DNA from: Roseibium denhamense
GTDB lineage: Bacteria > Pseudomonadota > Alphaproteobacteria > Rhizobiales > Stappiaceae
DNA length: 64,000 nt
Direction: 5' to 3'
Assembly: GCF_009711415.1 (NCBI RefSeq)
Contig: NZ_SMLZ01000110.1
Location: 124,001 to 188,000 of the forward strand
A model generated the notes under the pieces. The model searched no databases. It was not told the DNA's origin and saw only the letters and a list, made by a program, of their open reading frames with translations. Shown in pieces: positions 26,016-34,350 of this stretch. Both the position numbers and the translations under genes were made by a program. Position 1 is the first letter of the stretch. Every line of letters starts with the position of its first letter.

Positions 26016-26860
26016 CGCTGGCAACACTGAGCGACGTTCTCCAGCCGGCCTTGCGGGACGGATATGCGGTGGCCGGGCTGGTCACCCTCGGCTGGGAAGA
26101 CATGCGCGCCTATGTGGCTGCCGCCGAAGCAGAGGGCGTTCCGGTGATCCTGCAGGCGGGCCCCTCCTGCCGCAAGCACACGCCGCTCCCCATTTTGGGA
26201 AAGATGTTCCGGCACTTGGCGGAAGGCGCCAGTGTTCCGGTCGTTGCCCATCTTGACCACGGCTACACCTATGAGGAATGCCTGGAAGCGCTGGACAGCG
26301 GTTTCACCTCGCTCATGTATGACGGGTCCCGCAAGCCGCTCGCCCAGAACATCGACGAGACCGCGCGCATTGCAGAGCTCGCCCATGGGGCGGGCATATC
26401 CTGCGAGGGCGAGATCGGCTTTGTCGGCTATGCCAAGGGCGATGCGTCGGAAGGCACAGATCCGCAGGAAGCTCAAACATTCGCAGCCCAAAGCGGCGTC
26501 GATGCCATGGCGATCTCCGTTGGCAATGTCCACCTGCAGGAAAACAAGGAAGGCGGTCTGGATGAGGCGCGCATCAGCGCGATTGAGGCCCTGACTCAAA
26601 TTCCGCTCGTGATCCATGGCGGCTCGGGCGTTCCAGTTGCCCAGCGCCAGCGGCTCGCGCGGCAAACCAGCATCTGCAAGTTCAATATTGGTACGGAACT
26701 GCGCAAGGCGTTTGGCACGGCCATGCGCGAGGCCGTCAACCGGGATCCGGACCGCTTCGACCGGGTCGCCATCCTGTCCGAAACCCATGACCCCATGGTC
26801 GCCGCAGCCAGCACCGTGCTCCAGGCCTTTGGCGGGCTCTCAAAACCACAACCGTCCTAA
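26012..26860 (+). CDS. iolJ: Class II ketose-bisphosphate aldolase, probable DKGP aldolase
   Basis: This zinc-dependent class II aldolase of 282 residues probably cleaves 6-phospho-5-dehydro-2-deoxygluconate to DHAP and malonate semialdehyde. VAHLDHGYTYEEC carries the first zinc His and the catalytic Asp, CEGEIGFVG a Glu, VIHGGSGVP the second zinc His, and KFNIGTELRKAF the phosphate-binding end. An ATGA overlap with iolB supports the IolJ assignment over glycolytic fructose-bisphosphate aldolase. No methylmalonate-semialdehyde dehydrogenase (iolA) follows, so the last step must be encoded elsewhere. Confidence 0.88.
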   Translation: MTLATLSDVLQPALRDGYAVAGLVTLGWEDMRAYVAAAEAEGVPVILQAGPSCRKHTPLPILGKMFRHLAEGASVPVVAHLDHGYTYEECLEALDSGFTSLMYDGSRKPLAQNIDETARIAELAHGAGISCEGEIGFVGYAKGDASEGTDPQEAQTFAAQSGVDAMAISVGNVHLQENKEGGLDEARISAIEALTQIPLVIHGGSGVPVAQRQRLARQTSICKFNIGTELRKAFGTAMREAVNRDPDRFDRVAILSETHDPMVAAASTVLQAFGGLSKPQPS

Positions 26861-27306
26861 TCCCGGAAAGAGTCCTGAAATCGGCTGCCCCGCAAAGAAA
26901 GCAGAAGTCCGAGTTGGGCGGGAAGCGGACGTTCGCTGCGGTCGGAACGAATGACCGGATTGGGCCGAGCCCCCTCTCCCCGTCCGGACATTCAGCGACG
27001 ATACCCTGCCATTTGTCCTACGCCTCAGAACTGAGCTCGCGAAAAACGAAGCCAACGAAAACGCCCGCGCGCGGGTGAAAAAGGTTCTGGAAGACGGGTG
27101 ACGGATCGGGACTTGACCGGGGTTGAAGGCCAACGATGTGTTCAGGCCTGAGCAAAATGTCAGGCGCACGAGATTTTCAAAATCAGAGTGCTGAAGACAA
27201 CCTGGGAAATGGGCATGGATGCATGCGAGGCCGATGACCTGGTTTAGGAGCATACCGCTTCATACCGACATCCAACAGCTGATGGAAAATGCAACAAGCT
27301 CGATGG
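26861..27306. other. Intergenic region between convergent operons, with repeat and possible gene tail
   Basis: No complete gene is supported in this 446-bp gap. At about 26,915-26,955 an imperfect palindromic element (AGCGGACGTTCGCT within a longer block) resembles one at 38,619-38,655. From about 26,990 to 27,102 a plus-strand frame reads without stop and looks protein-like (ending ELAKNEANENARARVKK...DG) but has no start codon; it could be the remnant of a gene's 3' end. No T-tailed terminator was recognised. Confidence 0.4.
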
Positions 27307-27963
27307 TCAATCAGGGGCGCTCGCATCTGCATCGGCTGCGGTTCCAAACCGCGGAAGATCAGCAACTTTCTTTCCATGAGCCGCCATCACGGCATCTCGA
27401 ACAAAGGCAATATGTGCTGTTTCCTCTATGATTTCGGCGAGATACTGCGCCTTCATCAACGAGGAACCGACACCGATTGTTCCATGGTTGGCAAGCACGG
27501 CAGCCACCACCTTGGGATCCTCGAAGACCGGACTGATTTCGATTTCCGTTTGCGGTCCGCCCTGTGGTGACAGTGGGATCAACGGCATCCTTCCGATCTT
27601 TTCTATGGTTTGAACCGTTAGGCACGGGATCTCGACCCCGGCGCTGGCATAACCGGTCGCCCAGGGGCTGTGGCAATGGACAACCGCCTTGATATCGGCC
27701 CGAATTCGATAGAGATCGAGATGAAACCCCAGGTCCTTTGAGGGCTTGTGGTCCGACGGTTCTATGGTTCCGTCCAGATGAACCACCTGCAGGTTGTCAC
27801 GTGTGCACTCGTTGAAACCAATCCCGGACGGCTTGATCACGATCGCGTCCGCACTCTCAAGGCGCACGGAAAGGTTCCCGCCAGCATTGGTCTGAAGGCG
27901 CAAGTCGAAGCACCGTTTTGCTGTTGCAATCAAGGCGTCTTTCTTGGCTGTCAGGTCCTGCAT
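27307..27963 (-). CDS. Class II aldolase/adducin-family protein (FucA-like)
   Basis: This 218-residue protein has the FucA/AraD fold. The zinc ligands include H96 and H98 (VVHCHSP) and a later His in ANHGTIGVG. The catalytic acid, Glu in the usual PSSE segment of fuculose-phosphate aldolase, appears to be Asp77 here (KPSKD), which is unusual. It could be an aldolase, epimerase or decarboxylase. It overlaps the Tm-1-like gene by 13 bp and is the last gene of the leftward importer operon. A second class II aldolase belongs to the rightward operon. Confidence 0.85.
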   Translation of the reverse strand: MQDLTAKKDALIATAKRCFDLRLQTNAGGNLSVRLESADAIVIKPSGIGFNECTRDNLQVVHLDGTIEPSDHKPSKDLGFHLDLYRIRADIKAVVHCHSPWATGYASAGVEIPCLTVQTIEKIGRMPLIPLSPQGGPQTEIEISPVFEDPKVVAAVLANHGTIGVGSSLMKAQYLAEIIEETAHIAFVRDAVMAAHGKKVADLPRFGTAADADASAPD

Positions 27964-29111
27964 GGTCCAACCTCTTCGCTCGTAAGCACGGTCAATGTCT
28001 CGAGAATTGCATTTGTCACATCCGGCGCAAAAAGATGCGCATCAAGACGATGAAGCTGAATATCCGGGTTCAGAGACGCTTTAAGCGTATCGAAACACAC
28101 CTCCCGCAACGCCGGGTCTTCAATGGGGCCTCCCGGCCGGTCTTGATGAGAAAACCCACCCATTGGGACAATTATTGCGCAGGGGCCATCAAGGCTGTTT
28201 AGGCTTTCAGCAAGCCGCAGGCAAACGAGCTTCATCTCTTCATCCGTCACCTTCACATGCGTAAAAAACCCGGAGTGTTCATAGTGAGGCCGGGACAGGT
28301 ACTCGCTTTGGACCAGCGTCTTCTGGCCGAGGCCGATGAAATTTAAAGCGCCCGGCAGAACGATCCGGGGCAGATCGCCGCCAGCGACGAAACGATCCGG
28401 CATGTCGACATGAGCGCCGGCAAGATGGATCCGGGTCAGTTCATGAGGGGTCAGGTCGATGATCGCATTGAAGGCCCCATGTGCAGCGAACCGGGCAAAC
28501 GCGGCGCCACCGTAACCGTTGGAATGAAAAACGGTGCTTTCCTGTCCGCGCTTTGAAAGCTCAGAAACCAGTGGGGCAACTGCTCCATCTGTCGCGCCAA
28601 GCGCAGTAATGCCGATCGACGGTGTAACATCGACAAGCTCGCCTTTTCGCTCCTTCCGGCACAAGCCGGCAGCGATGAGAGCTGCATTTTCCAGGACTTC
28701 ACGCAAAATGGCATTCAAGCCGGCAATATCAGCCAGCGTTGGCACCAGAATGATGGAGTTGTCCGCAACAACGGCGCGGGGATCAAACGGGAGTGTGGTG
28801 ACCAGGATCTTGGGAAACGTGATCGGCAACGCACGGAGCACCCGAAAGGCGATTTCGCCGCCCGTACCGCCGCCAATCCCCAGGACGACTTCCGTCTCAC
28901 CGCTCGCCGCCGCCGCGACATCCTGAAGAACATTCAAGGCTGCCTGGTCCATGGCCTGACGTTTTCCGGCGCCATCGAGGATCTCACCCTTCGACTGCAG
29001 AGAAATATCGACAACGCGCGCAGACACACCACAGTCAGTCAACTGTGTGATGAGGAAATCAGCCTCGGCCTGTTTCGTCTGCAGTGTCGCTAACACCAGA
29101 ACCTGCGCCAT
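27951..29111 (-). CDS. Tm-1-like ATP-binding domain protein (UPF0261)
   Basis: The 386-residue protein belongs to the UPF0261/Tm-1-like family. The N-terminal domain has VLVLATLQTKQAEADFL and DISLQSKGEI, the middle GGGTGGEIAFRVLRALP and KILVTTLPFDPR, and the C-terminal half HSNGYGGAAF and VPMGGFSHQDRPGGP. The family's N-domain binds ATP in the plant Tm-1 protein, but the bacterial reaction is not known to me. It is placed between permease and aldolase genes, four bases after the permease stop, which strongly implies a sugar-catabolic role. Confidence 0.85.
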   Translation of the reverse strand: MAQVLVLATLQTKQAEADFLITQLTDCGVSARVVDISLQSKGEILDGAGKRQAMDQAALNVLQDVAAAASGETEVVLGIGGGTGGEIAFRVLRALPITFPKILVTTLPFDPRAVVADNSIILVPTLADIAGLNAILREVLENAALIAAGLCRKERKGELVDVTPSIGITALGATDGAVAPLVSELSKRGQESTVFHSNGYGGAAFARFAAHGAFNAIIDLTPHELTRIHLAGAHVDMPDRFVAGGDLPRIVLPGALNFIGLGQKTLVQSEYLSRPHYEHSGFFTHVKVTDEEMKLVCLRLAESLNSLDGPCAIIVPMGGFSHQDRPGGPIEDPALREVCFDTLKASLNPDIQLHRLDAHLFAPDVTNAILETLTVLTSEEVGPCRT

Positions 29112-29114
29112 GAC

Positions 29115-30053
29115 CTAGCCCTTGACCGCGCCCGCAGTCATTCCGGTGATGATCTGGCGGCTGGCAAACAGTGTGAAAATGATCGGCGGGATCGCAAGCA
29201 ACATGCCGGTAGCCATGATCACACCCCATTCAACGTTGAATTCGGACATGTTGTTTACAATCAGAATGGGCACCGTTTTGGTGTTGCGGTCAGACAGGGC
29301 CGAGGCCAACAAGTATTCGTTCCAGGCAATGCGGAATGTGAAGATGGCAGCAGCTGCAAGACCCGGTTTGATCAGTGGCAGCACAATCTTGAAAAAGACC
29401 TGGAATGGGCCGGCACCATCCACACGCGCCGCCTCCTCCAGAGATCGCGGCACCTGCACAATGAAGCTTTGAAGAATCCAGATCACAAACGGTAGATTCA
29501 TTGCGACATAAACCAGAATGATCCCGGAATGGGTGCCGGCAAGGCAAACATCGCCCCGCCCCCCGAAGGTATCCCTGATCCAGCCACCGACCATTGTCGC
29601 TTTGTCGATGCAGAATTCATTGTTCCAGAGCCCGAAGACCGGCACCAGCAAAACGGCGGGCGGAACCATTCTTACCATCAGCGTTGACAGGGAGATCGTA
29701 TCTCGTCCCATGAAGCGGAACCGCACAAGGGCATAGGCAGCCATGCAGCCGATCACCAGCGTAATCACTGTGGACGCCAGTGCAATGATCAAGGAATTGA
29801 TGAACGCTCCGCCGAACTTCAGTGAACAGAAGTCGAGATGATCAGGCTCGTACCACAACACATCACACAGCGCGGTTTCGTAATTGCGGATTGTGGGCAG
29901 AAAAAGCAAACCTGTCCGGCCCCCGATGATGTCCACGTCAAGCTTGAACGAGTTAACAAACATCAGCAGGATTGGGCCGACTGACATGAAGATCAGAGCC
30001 GCTAAAAGGGCATAGAAAGCGGGATTTTGTCGTTCGTACTGCATGCCGGTCAA
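29115..30053 (-). CDS. ABC transporter permease (MalG type)
   Basis: This 312-residue permease has six hydrophobic helices, an EAA coupling loop (LEEAARVDGAGPFQVFF) and the family tail ITGMTAGAVKG. A Cys-bearing periplasmic stretch between helices 1 and 2 (CDVLWYEPDHLDFCS) and another after helix 3 are longer than usual. It overlaps the upstream permease by 4 bp (ATGA) and belongs to importer 3. Confidence 0.92.
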   Translation of the reverse strand: MTGMQYERQNPAFYALLAALIFMSVGPILLMFVNSFKLDVDIIGGRTGLLFLPTIRNYETALCDVLWYEPDHLDFCSLKFGGAFINSLIIALASTVITLVIGCMAAYALVRFRFMGRDTISLSTLMVRMVPPAVLLVPVFGLWNNEFCIDKATMVGGWIRDTFGGRGDVCLAGTHSGIILVYVAMNLPFVIWILQSFIVQVPRSLEEAARVDGAGPFQVFFKIVLPLIKPGLAAAAIFTFRIAWNEYLLASALSDRNTKTVPILIVNNMSEFNVEWGVIMATGMLLAIPPIIFTLFASRQIITGMTAGAVKG

Positions 30054-30958
30054 TCTTCCTGAATTTGCCTGGCCGCGCGTTGGGCACGGGCCTCTTGCAG
30101 GCGTGTGATTGCGAACATTGCGACTGTCAGCAATAAGAGCAGCATCAACAGATAGTTCGACATCGCTGCAGCGACCCCAAGCTCCCTGAACTCTGTGGCC
30201 GTGCGGGATATCCGCAACGCGACAATTTCGGTCGACAAGCCCGGTCCACCCTCGGTCATGACGAGGATCACCTCCAGCACCTTGAAAGCATCAATCAATC
30301 GCAGGAGCCCGGTGACGATTAGAACCGGCATCATCAACGGCAGCTTGATGTGGATGATTTGCTGCCAGGCAGTCGCGCCATCAATACGGGCCGCTTCCAG
30401 GGCAGACCTTGGCAGCGACTGGAGCGCGGCAAGGGCAAGGATGAAAATGAAAGGGGTCCATTGCCATACATCGGCAATTATCACGGAAAGGAGGGCGTTT
30501 TGGCCCAGCCAATCGATCCCGTCGAACCCCCAGGACTTCAACATCGTGTTAAACGTGCCAACTGTTGGGTGGTACATGTAGCGCCACATCAGGCCGACCA
30601 CGACCGGGGCGATCATCATCGGCAGGATGAAAAGCGTCCGCAAGACAGACATGCCGCGGATGTTGCGATCCAACAGCAGCGCCAAACCGACACCGAGGAC
30701 CATCTCGGCAGCGACAACAACAAAAGCAAACGTTAGGGTAACGGAAAGGCTTTCGCGAAAGGCAGGATCGAAAAACAAGGTGATGTAGTTCTTCAAGCCA
30801 ACGAATTCGCTTTCGCCGATACTCTGGCTTGGGTTCCAATCCCGGAACGATCCGTAAATCATGTACCCGAGCGGATAGAGCAGCGCGATGGCCATGATTA
30901 TGGCAGCCGGCGCCATGAACATGTATGGCGTAGCCCGATTGAGGGTTTGCGCACGCAA
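30050..30958 (-). CDS. ABC transporter permease (MalF type)
   Basis: This 302-residue permease has six membrane helices and the EAA loop LEAARIDGATAWQQI. A first helix near residues 12-30 is followed by a short periplasmic region, as in typical MalF/UgpA proteins. It is separated from the binding-protein gene by a strong hairpin and coupled to the second permease by a 4-bp overlap. Confidence 0.92.
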   Translation of the reverse strand: MRAQTLNRATPYMFMAPAAIIMAIALLYPLGYMIYGSFRDWNPSQSIGESEFVGLKNYITLFFDPAFRESLSVTLTFAFVVVAAEMVLGVGLALLLDRNIRGMSVLRTLFILPMMIAPVVVGLMWRYMYHPTVGTFNTMLKSWGFDGIDWLGQNALLSVIIADVWQWTPFIFILALAALQSLPRSALEAARIDGATAWQQIIHIKLPLMMPVLIVTGLLRLIDAFKVLEVILVMTEGGPGLSTEIVALRISRTATEFRELGVAAAMSNYLLMLLLLLTVAMFAITRLQEARAQRAARQIQED

Positions 30959-30987
30959 GATGATCGCTCCGAAACTGAATAAAGGGT

Positions 30988-31017
30988 GCGCAGCCCGAAG
31001 GGGAAACCGGGCTGCGC
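30988..31017 (-). promoter_or_regulatory. Intercistronic hairpin after the binding-protein gene
   Basis: A perfect 10-bp stem (GCGCAGCCCG / CGGGCTGCGC) with a 10-base loop lies between the binding-protein and permease genes. On the transcribed strand it is followed by ACCCTTTATT, a weak T-rich stretch. It probably stabilises or partly terminates the binding-protein message. Confidence 0.65.
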
Positions 31018-31029
31018 GGGTGGTGGAGC

Positions 31030-32358
31030 TTACTGCCAGGTGTAATAACCGGCTTCGTCCATCACAGCTTTTGTTCGCTCGGCCACACCGTCAAGCGCTT
31101 CTTGTACATCCAGGTCTTCGGTCAGGACCTTGGACAATGTGGTCCCGAGATCCGCATTGATCTTGCCCCATACCGGGATGATCGGACGCCAATCCGGATC
31201 CGCATGTTTCAGAGCTTCCCCGAATGTCCCCATGTGTGGAAACTTCTCATTGACGTCAGGATCTGCGTGCGTGGAGAAGCGCGATGGATTGCCACCCTGC
31301 ATGGCAACCAGCTTGTCACCATGCTTTGACGTCAACCATTGCATCAACAGGAAGGCTGCTTCCTTGTGTTCTGCGTTTTTGGGGATACCGATACCGAAAC
31401 CACCGGTCTGCGAGCCACGGCGCACGCCCATCGGATGCATCGCCCAGCCGACTTTGCCAACCACCTGGCTCTTGGCTGGGTCATTGATCTGACCTGCCAC
31501 CACGGTGGTGTCCAGGAACATCGCCGTGTCACCGTTCAGGAAGGACCCAAGAGCCTCGCCAAAGCCGAAGGAAGCTGCGCCCTCGGGGCCGCAATCCACG
31601 ATCGTCTTCAATGCATTTGCCGCCTGGACCCCGGCTTCATTGTTCACGATTGGATTCCATTGATCGTCAAAGATCCGGCCGCCGAGCGGAGCAAGATGAA
31701 GCAGAAACGCATGCGAGGCGTGGTGACCGGATGCCGCACGCGAGGACAATCCCCCCATACCCGGTTCCAGTTCAGGGATCTTGCACGCGATCTCAAGAAG
31801 TTCCTCATATGTTTCGGGCACCTTGAGACCGTGCTTGTCGAAGATATCCTTTCGGTATCCGAGGACAGATGTTTCTGATCCATATGGAATACCAAAAAGC
31901 GACCCCGTCTTACCTTCTAGATAGCCCTTGTTGCCGCCGGCGAAACCGATGTTGTAGACATAGCCGTCAATCAGATCGTCGGCATCGTATGCCGGATCAG
32001 CAAGTTTCGGGTTCATGAAATAGCGCGCCAAATTTTCAAGCTGGTCCGCATAGACATAATCGGCTTTCGAGAACACCACGTAGGCAATCAGATCATATTC
32101 GCCCTCATCTTGCGCCAGTTCGAGGGTTTGGCGCTCCCGCATCTTGAGGTAAGGCAGTTGGTCAACTTCAACCTCGATGCCGGTTTCCTTTGTGAACTCC
32201 GGTAGGATTTTCATCACAGCATCAAAATGGGGGTGCGCAGGAAAATTCACGATCAGGGTTTCACCTGCGTATTCCTCGTAAGGATTGGCCAGCGTAGCCG
32301 TTGTAAGGGCGAGCGCTGACACGACGCCAAGAGACGCCTGTCTTAAGACTTTCAACAT
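31030..32358 (-). CDS. ABC transporter substrate-binding protein (extracellular, family 1)
   Basis: The 442-residue periplasmic receptor of importer 3 starts with a signal peptide (MLKVLRQASLGVVSALALTT, cleavage near TLA-NPYEEY). The mature protein has the family 1 features VNFPAHPHF..., EVEVDQLPYLKM and FDKHGLKVPETYEELLE. The sugar is unknown; the adjacent kinase and aldolases suggest a pentose, pentulose or related polyol. It follows the ATPase gene with a 33-bp gap containing a GGAGG-type ribosome site. Confidence 0.9.
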   Translation of the reverse strand: MLKVLRQASLGVVSALALTTATLANPYEEYAGETLIVNFPAHPHFDAVMKILPEFTKETGIEVEVDQLPYLKMRERQTLELAQDEGEYDLIAYVVFSKADYVYADQLENLARYFMNPKLADPAYDADDLIDGYVYNIGFAGGNKGYLEGKTGSLFGIPYGSETSVLGYRKDIFDKHGLKVPETYEELLEIACKIPELEPGMGGLSSRAASGHHASHAFLLHLAPLGGRIFDDQWNPIVNNEAGVQAANALKTIVDCGPEGAASFGFGEALGSFLNGDTAMFLDTTVVAGQINDPAKSQVVGKVGWAMHPMGVRRGSQTGGFGIGIPKNAEHKEAAFLLMQWLTSKHGDKLVAMQGGNPSRFSTHADPDVNEKFPHMGTFGEALKHADPDWRPIIPVWGKINADLGTTLSKVLTEDLDVQEALDGVAERTKAVMDEAGYYTWQ

Positions 32359-32391
32359 TGGAGTTCCTCCCGTTCGGCTCCATTGCGGGCG

Positions 32392-33477
32392 CTACAGCGC
32401 CGTTCCTGTTTTGCGGTCAAACAGATGAATGCCCTCAGGTCTGACCGCAAACCTGAGTGTCTCCCCCAACGCGATCGGTGTTTCCGATTTTAACTCCACC
32501 GTGACGCTGGCCTGGCCGCAAACGCACAAGAGAACTGATTGTGCGCCAACATATTCTGAAACGATCACCTCCAGATCGAGGCCAAGACCTGGCGGCGCAT
32601 CCGGGGCGTAACTGAGATCTGACGGGCGAATGCCAAGGGTGACCGCCTTATCAGACTGATCAAGGGCATGGGCCTTTTCCGCCGGAATGGCGATCCGAAA
32701 CCCCTCACCCACAGCATAGAGCGTGCCATCCAGATCAATCAGTTCGGAATCCAGGAAGTTCATCGGCGGCGAGCCCAGGAACCCCGCGACAAACTTGTTT
32801 GCGGGGTGCTTGAAAAGCTCTTCCGGAGATCCTTGTTGCTGGATGTAGCCGTCGCTCATCACAACGATCCGATCCGCAAGTGTCATCGCCTCGATCTGAT
32901 CATGGGTGACATAGATCATATTTTTTTGGACCCGTTGCCGCATGATCGCCAATTCGGCGCGCATCTGCCCCCTCAGCTTGGCATCAAGGTTCGACAACGG
33001 TTCGTCGAACAGAAAAATCTCGCTGTCCTTTGCGAGCGCCCGCGCCATTGCAACCCGTTGCCTTTGACCTCCCGAAAGCGCTCCGGGCTTGCGCTGCAGA
33101 TAGTCGGTGAGACCAACAATTTCGGCGACTTCCTTGACCTTGGCCTTGATCTCCTCTTTCGGCCTTTTTTGAAGGCGCAGCGCAAAAGAAATGTTGTGAG
33201 CAACATCCATGTGCGGGTAGAGCGCATAGTCCTGAAAGACCATTGCCAGACCGCGATCTTTCGGCTCCAACTGACTGACTGGCTGGTCACCGAAAAAGAT
33301 CTCGCCGTCCGAAACCGTTTCCAGACCCGCGATCATCCGCAAGGTTGTGGACTTTCCACATCCAGAAGGGCCGACAAGAACCGTGAACTCGTTCTCCGCC
33401 ATTTGTAAGTCTATTCCGTGCAGAACCTCTAGGTGGCCGTAGCGCTTGACGAGGTTCTGTAAGCGAATTTGCGGCAT
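32392..33477 (-). CDS. Sugar-type ABC transporter ATP-binding protein (MalK/UgpC family)
   Basis: This 361-residue ATPase shows Walker A GPSGCGKST near residue 37, a Q-loop (VFQDYALYPHM), LSGGQ signature, Walker B IFLFDEP and the H-loop (THDQIEAM). A TOBE-type C-terminal region ends with the VRPEGIHLFD block common to MalK/UgpC. It is the first gene of the leftward operon, opposite the GntR regulator across a promoter region with two regulator sites. Confidence 0.93.
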   Translation of the reverse strand: MPQIRLQNLVKRYGHLEVLHGIDLQMAENEFTVLVGPSGCGKSTTLRMIAGLETVSDGEIFFGDQPVSQLEPKDRGLAMVFQDYALYPHMDVAHNISFALRLQKRPKEEIKAKVKEVAEIVGLTDYLQRKPGALSGGQRQRVAMARALAKDSEIFLFDEPLSNLDAKLRGQMRAELAIMRQRVQKNMIYVTHDQIEAMTLADRIVVMSDGYIQQQGSPEELFKHPANKFVAGFLGSPPMNFLDSELIDLDGTLYAVGEGFRIAIPAEKAHALDQSDKAVTLGIRPSDLSYAPDAPPGLGLDLEVIVSEYVGAQSVLLCVCGQASVTVELKSETPIALGETLRFAVRPEGIHLFDRKTGTAL

Positions 33478-33507
33478 AAATGGACGCCTCCTACGTTCGG
33501 GATACTA

Positions 33508-33521
33508 TTTTGTATGCAAAT
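33508..33521. promoter_or_regulatory. GntR-type operator, regulator/ATPase intergenic site
   Basis: TTTTGTATGCAAAT differs by one end base from the 14-mer TTTTGTATGCAAAA found before the lactonase gene. The TTGTATnCAA core resembles operators known for FCD-type GntR regulators. A second, looser copy (TTTGTAAATATGCAAA, 33525-33540) follows immediately. Together they probably control the importer operon and the regulator. Confidence 0.7.
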
Positions 33522-33571
33522 CAATTTGTAAATATGCAAAATAGGTTTTTTTTGTAATATAGTGTCACTCG

Positions 33572-34264
33572 ATGTTCGCGGAAGACGGAATGCAAAGCAT
33601 GCTAACAGGCTCGACAAACACAGAGAACAAGCAGTCAGTTTCGGCCGTACAACGCATTGAGCGCGGCCTGCTGGAGGAGATCGGAGCAGGTGAACTCGCC
33701 CCGGGACAGCGGCTTGATGAAGCCGGCCTTGCGAGCCGGTTTGGCGCTTCCCGCACGCCTGTGCGGGAAGCGCTTTCAAGATTGACCGCTCAAGGCGTCC
33801 TGGTTCAGGGGGAAAAGCGCGGCGTGTTCGTGGCGGAATACAGCCGTGAACAGCTAAGCCAGATGTTTGAGGCCATGCATGAAATAGAAGCCGCCTGCGC
33901 AAGGATCGTTGCCCAAAGACTTGATTTTTTGTCCAGATCTGAAATCGAAGCGGCTCAAGCAGGCTGCGTGAAAGCCGCTGAGGCGGGCGACCGCACAGAA
34001 TACCTTAGAGCAAATGAAGCCTTCCATCAGGCCATCTACAAGGCCACGGGCAACCCCTATATGGCAGAAATCGCATCGGAGTTTCGGCAAAGAACCGGCC
34101 CCTTCCGCGCAAAGAAATTCGCCAGCCGCGAAGACCTCCTCTCCTCCGCCCAAAGCCATCAGGCACTTTTGGACAGCATTTTCTCCAAAGACGCGGCGGC
34201 CGCATCGAAAAGCATGCGGGACCACATGGCCGTGAGCTTTCTAGAGACCCTGAAAGCAAACTGA
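33572..34264 (+). CDS. GntR-family transcriptional regulator (FadR/FCD subfamily)
   Basis: The regulator has an N-terminal winged helix-turn-helix (LDEAGLASRFGASRTPVREALSRLTAQGVL) and an all-helical FCD effector domain, in which an Asn/His pair (RANEAFHQ) and two later His (QSHQ, RDHM) form the usual metal site. Repeated TTTTGYATGCAAAA sites occur both upstream and downstream of the gene, consistent with control of both divergent operons and itself. The start is uncertain between ATG 33572, 33590 and 33599; the second has a better ribosome site (GGAAGACGG). FCD ligands are usually sugar acids or other carboxylates. Confidence 0.92.
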   Translation: MFAEDGMQSMLTGSTNTENKQSVSAVQRIERGLLEEIGAGELAPGQRLDEAGLASRFGASRTPVREALSRLTAQGVLVQGEKRGVFVAEYSREQLSQMFEAMHEIEAACARIVAQRLDFLSRSEIEAAQAGCVKAAEAGDRTEYLRANEAFHQAIYKATGNPYMAEIASEFRQRTGPFRAKKFASREDLLSSAQSHQALLDSIFSKDAAAASKSMRDHMAVSFLETLKAN

Positions 34265-34291
34265 CACCTCCAAGAAGAACTTTGCTCTTGC

Positions 34292-34324
34292 TTTTGCATG
34301 CAAAACATATTTTTGTATGCAAAA
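34292..34324. promoter_or_regulatory. Two tandem GntR-type operators before the lactonase operon
   Basis: TTTTGCATGCAAAA (34292-34305, a perfect palindrome) and TTTTGTATGCAAAA (34311-34324) lie 19 bp apart, nearly two helical turns, between the regulator stop and the lactonase start. The spacing on one DNA face suggests two cooperating dimers. Confidence 0.75.
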
Positions 34325-34350
34325 TAACAACCTCTTGTTGGGAGAAGCCG

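Noticed and set aside
26840-27253. 137-codon minus-strand open frame after the inositol operon
   Set aside because: It overlaps the end of the iolJ-type gene, has no recognisable motif or ribosome site, and contains the dispersed repeat.
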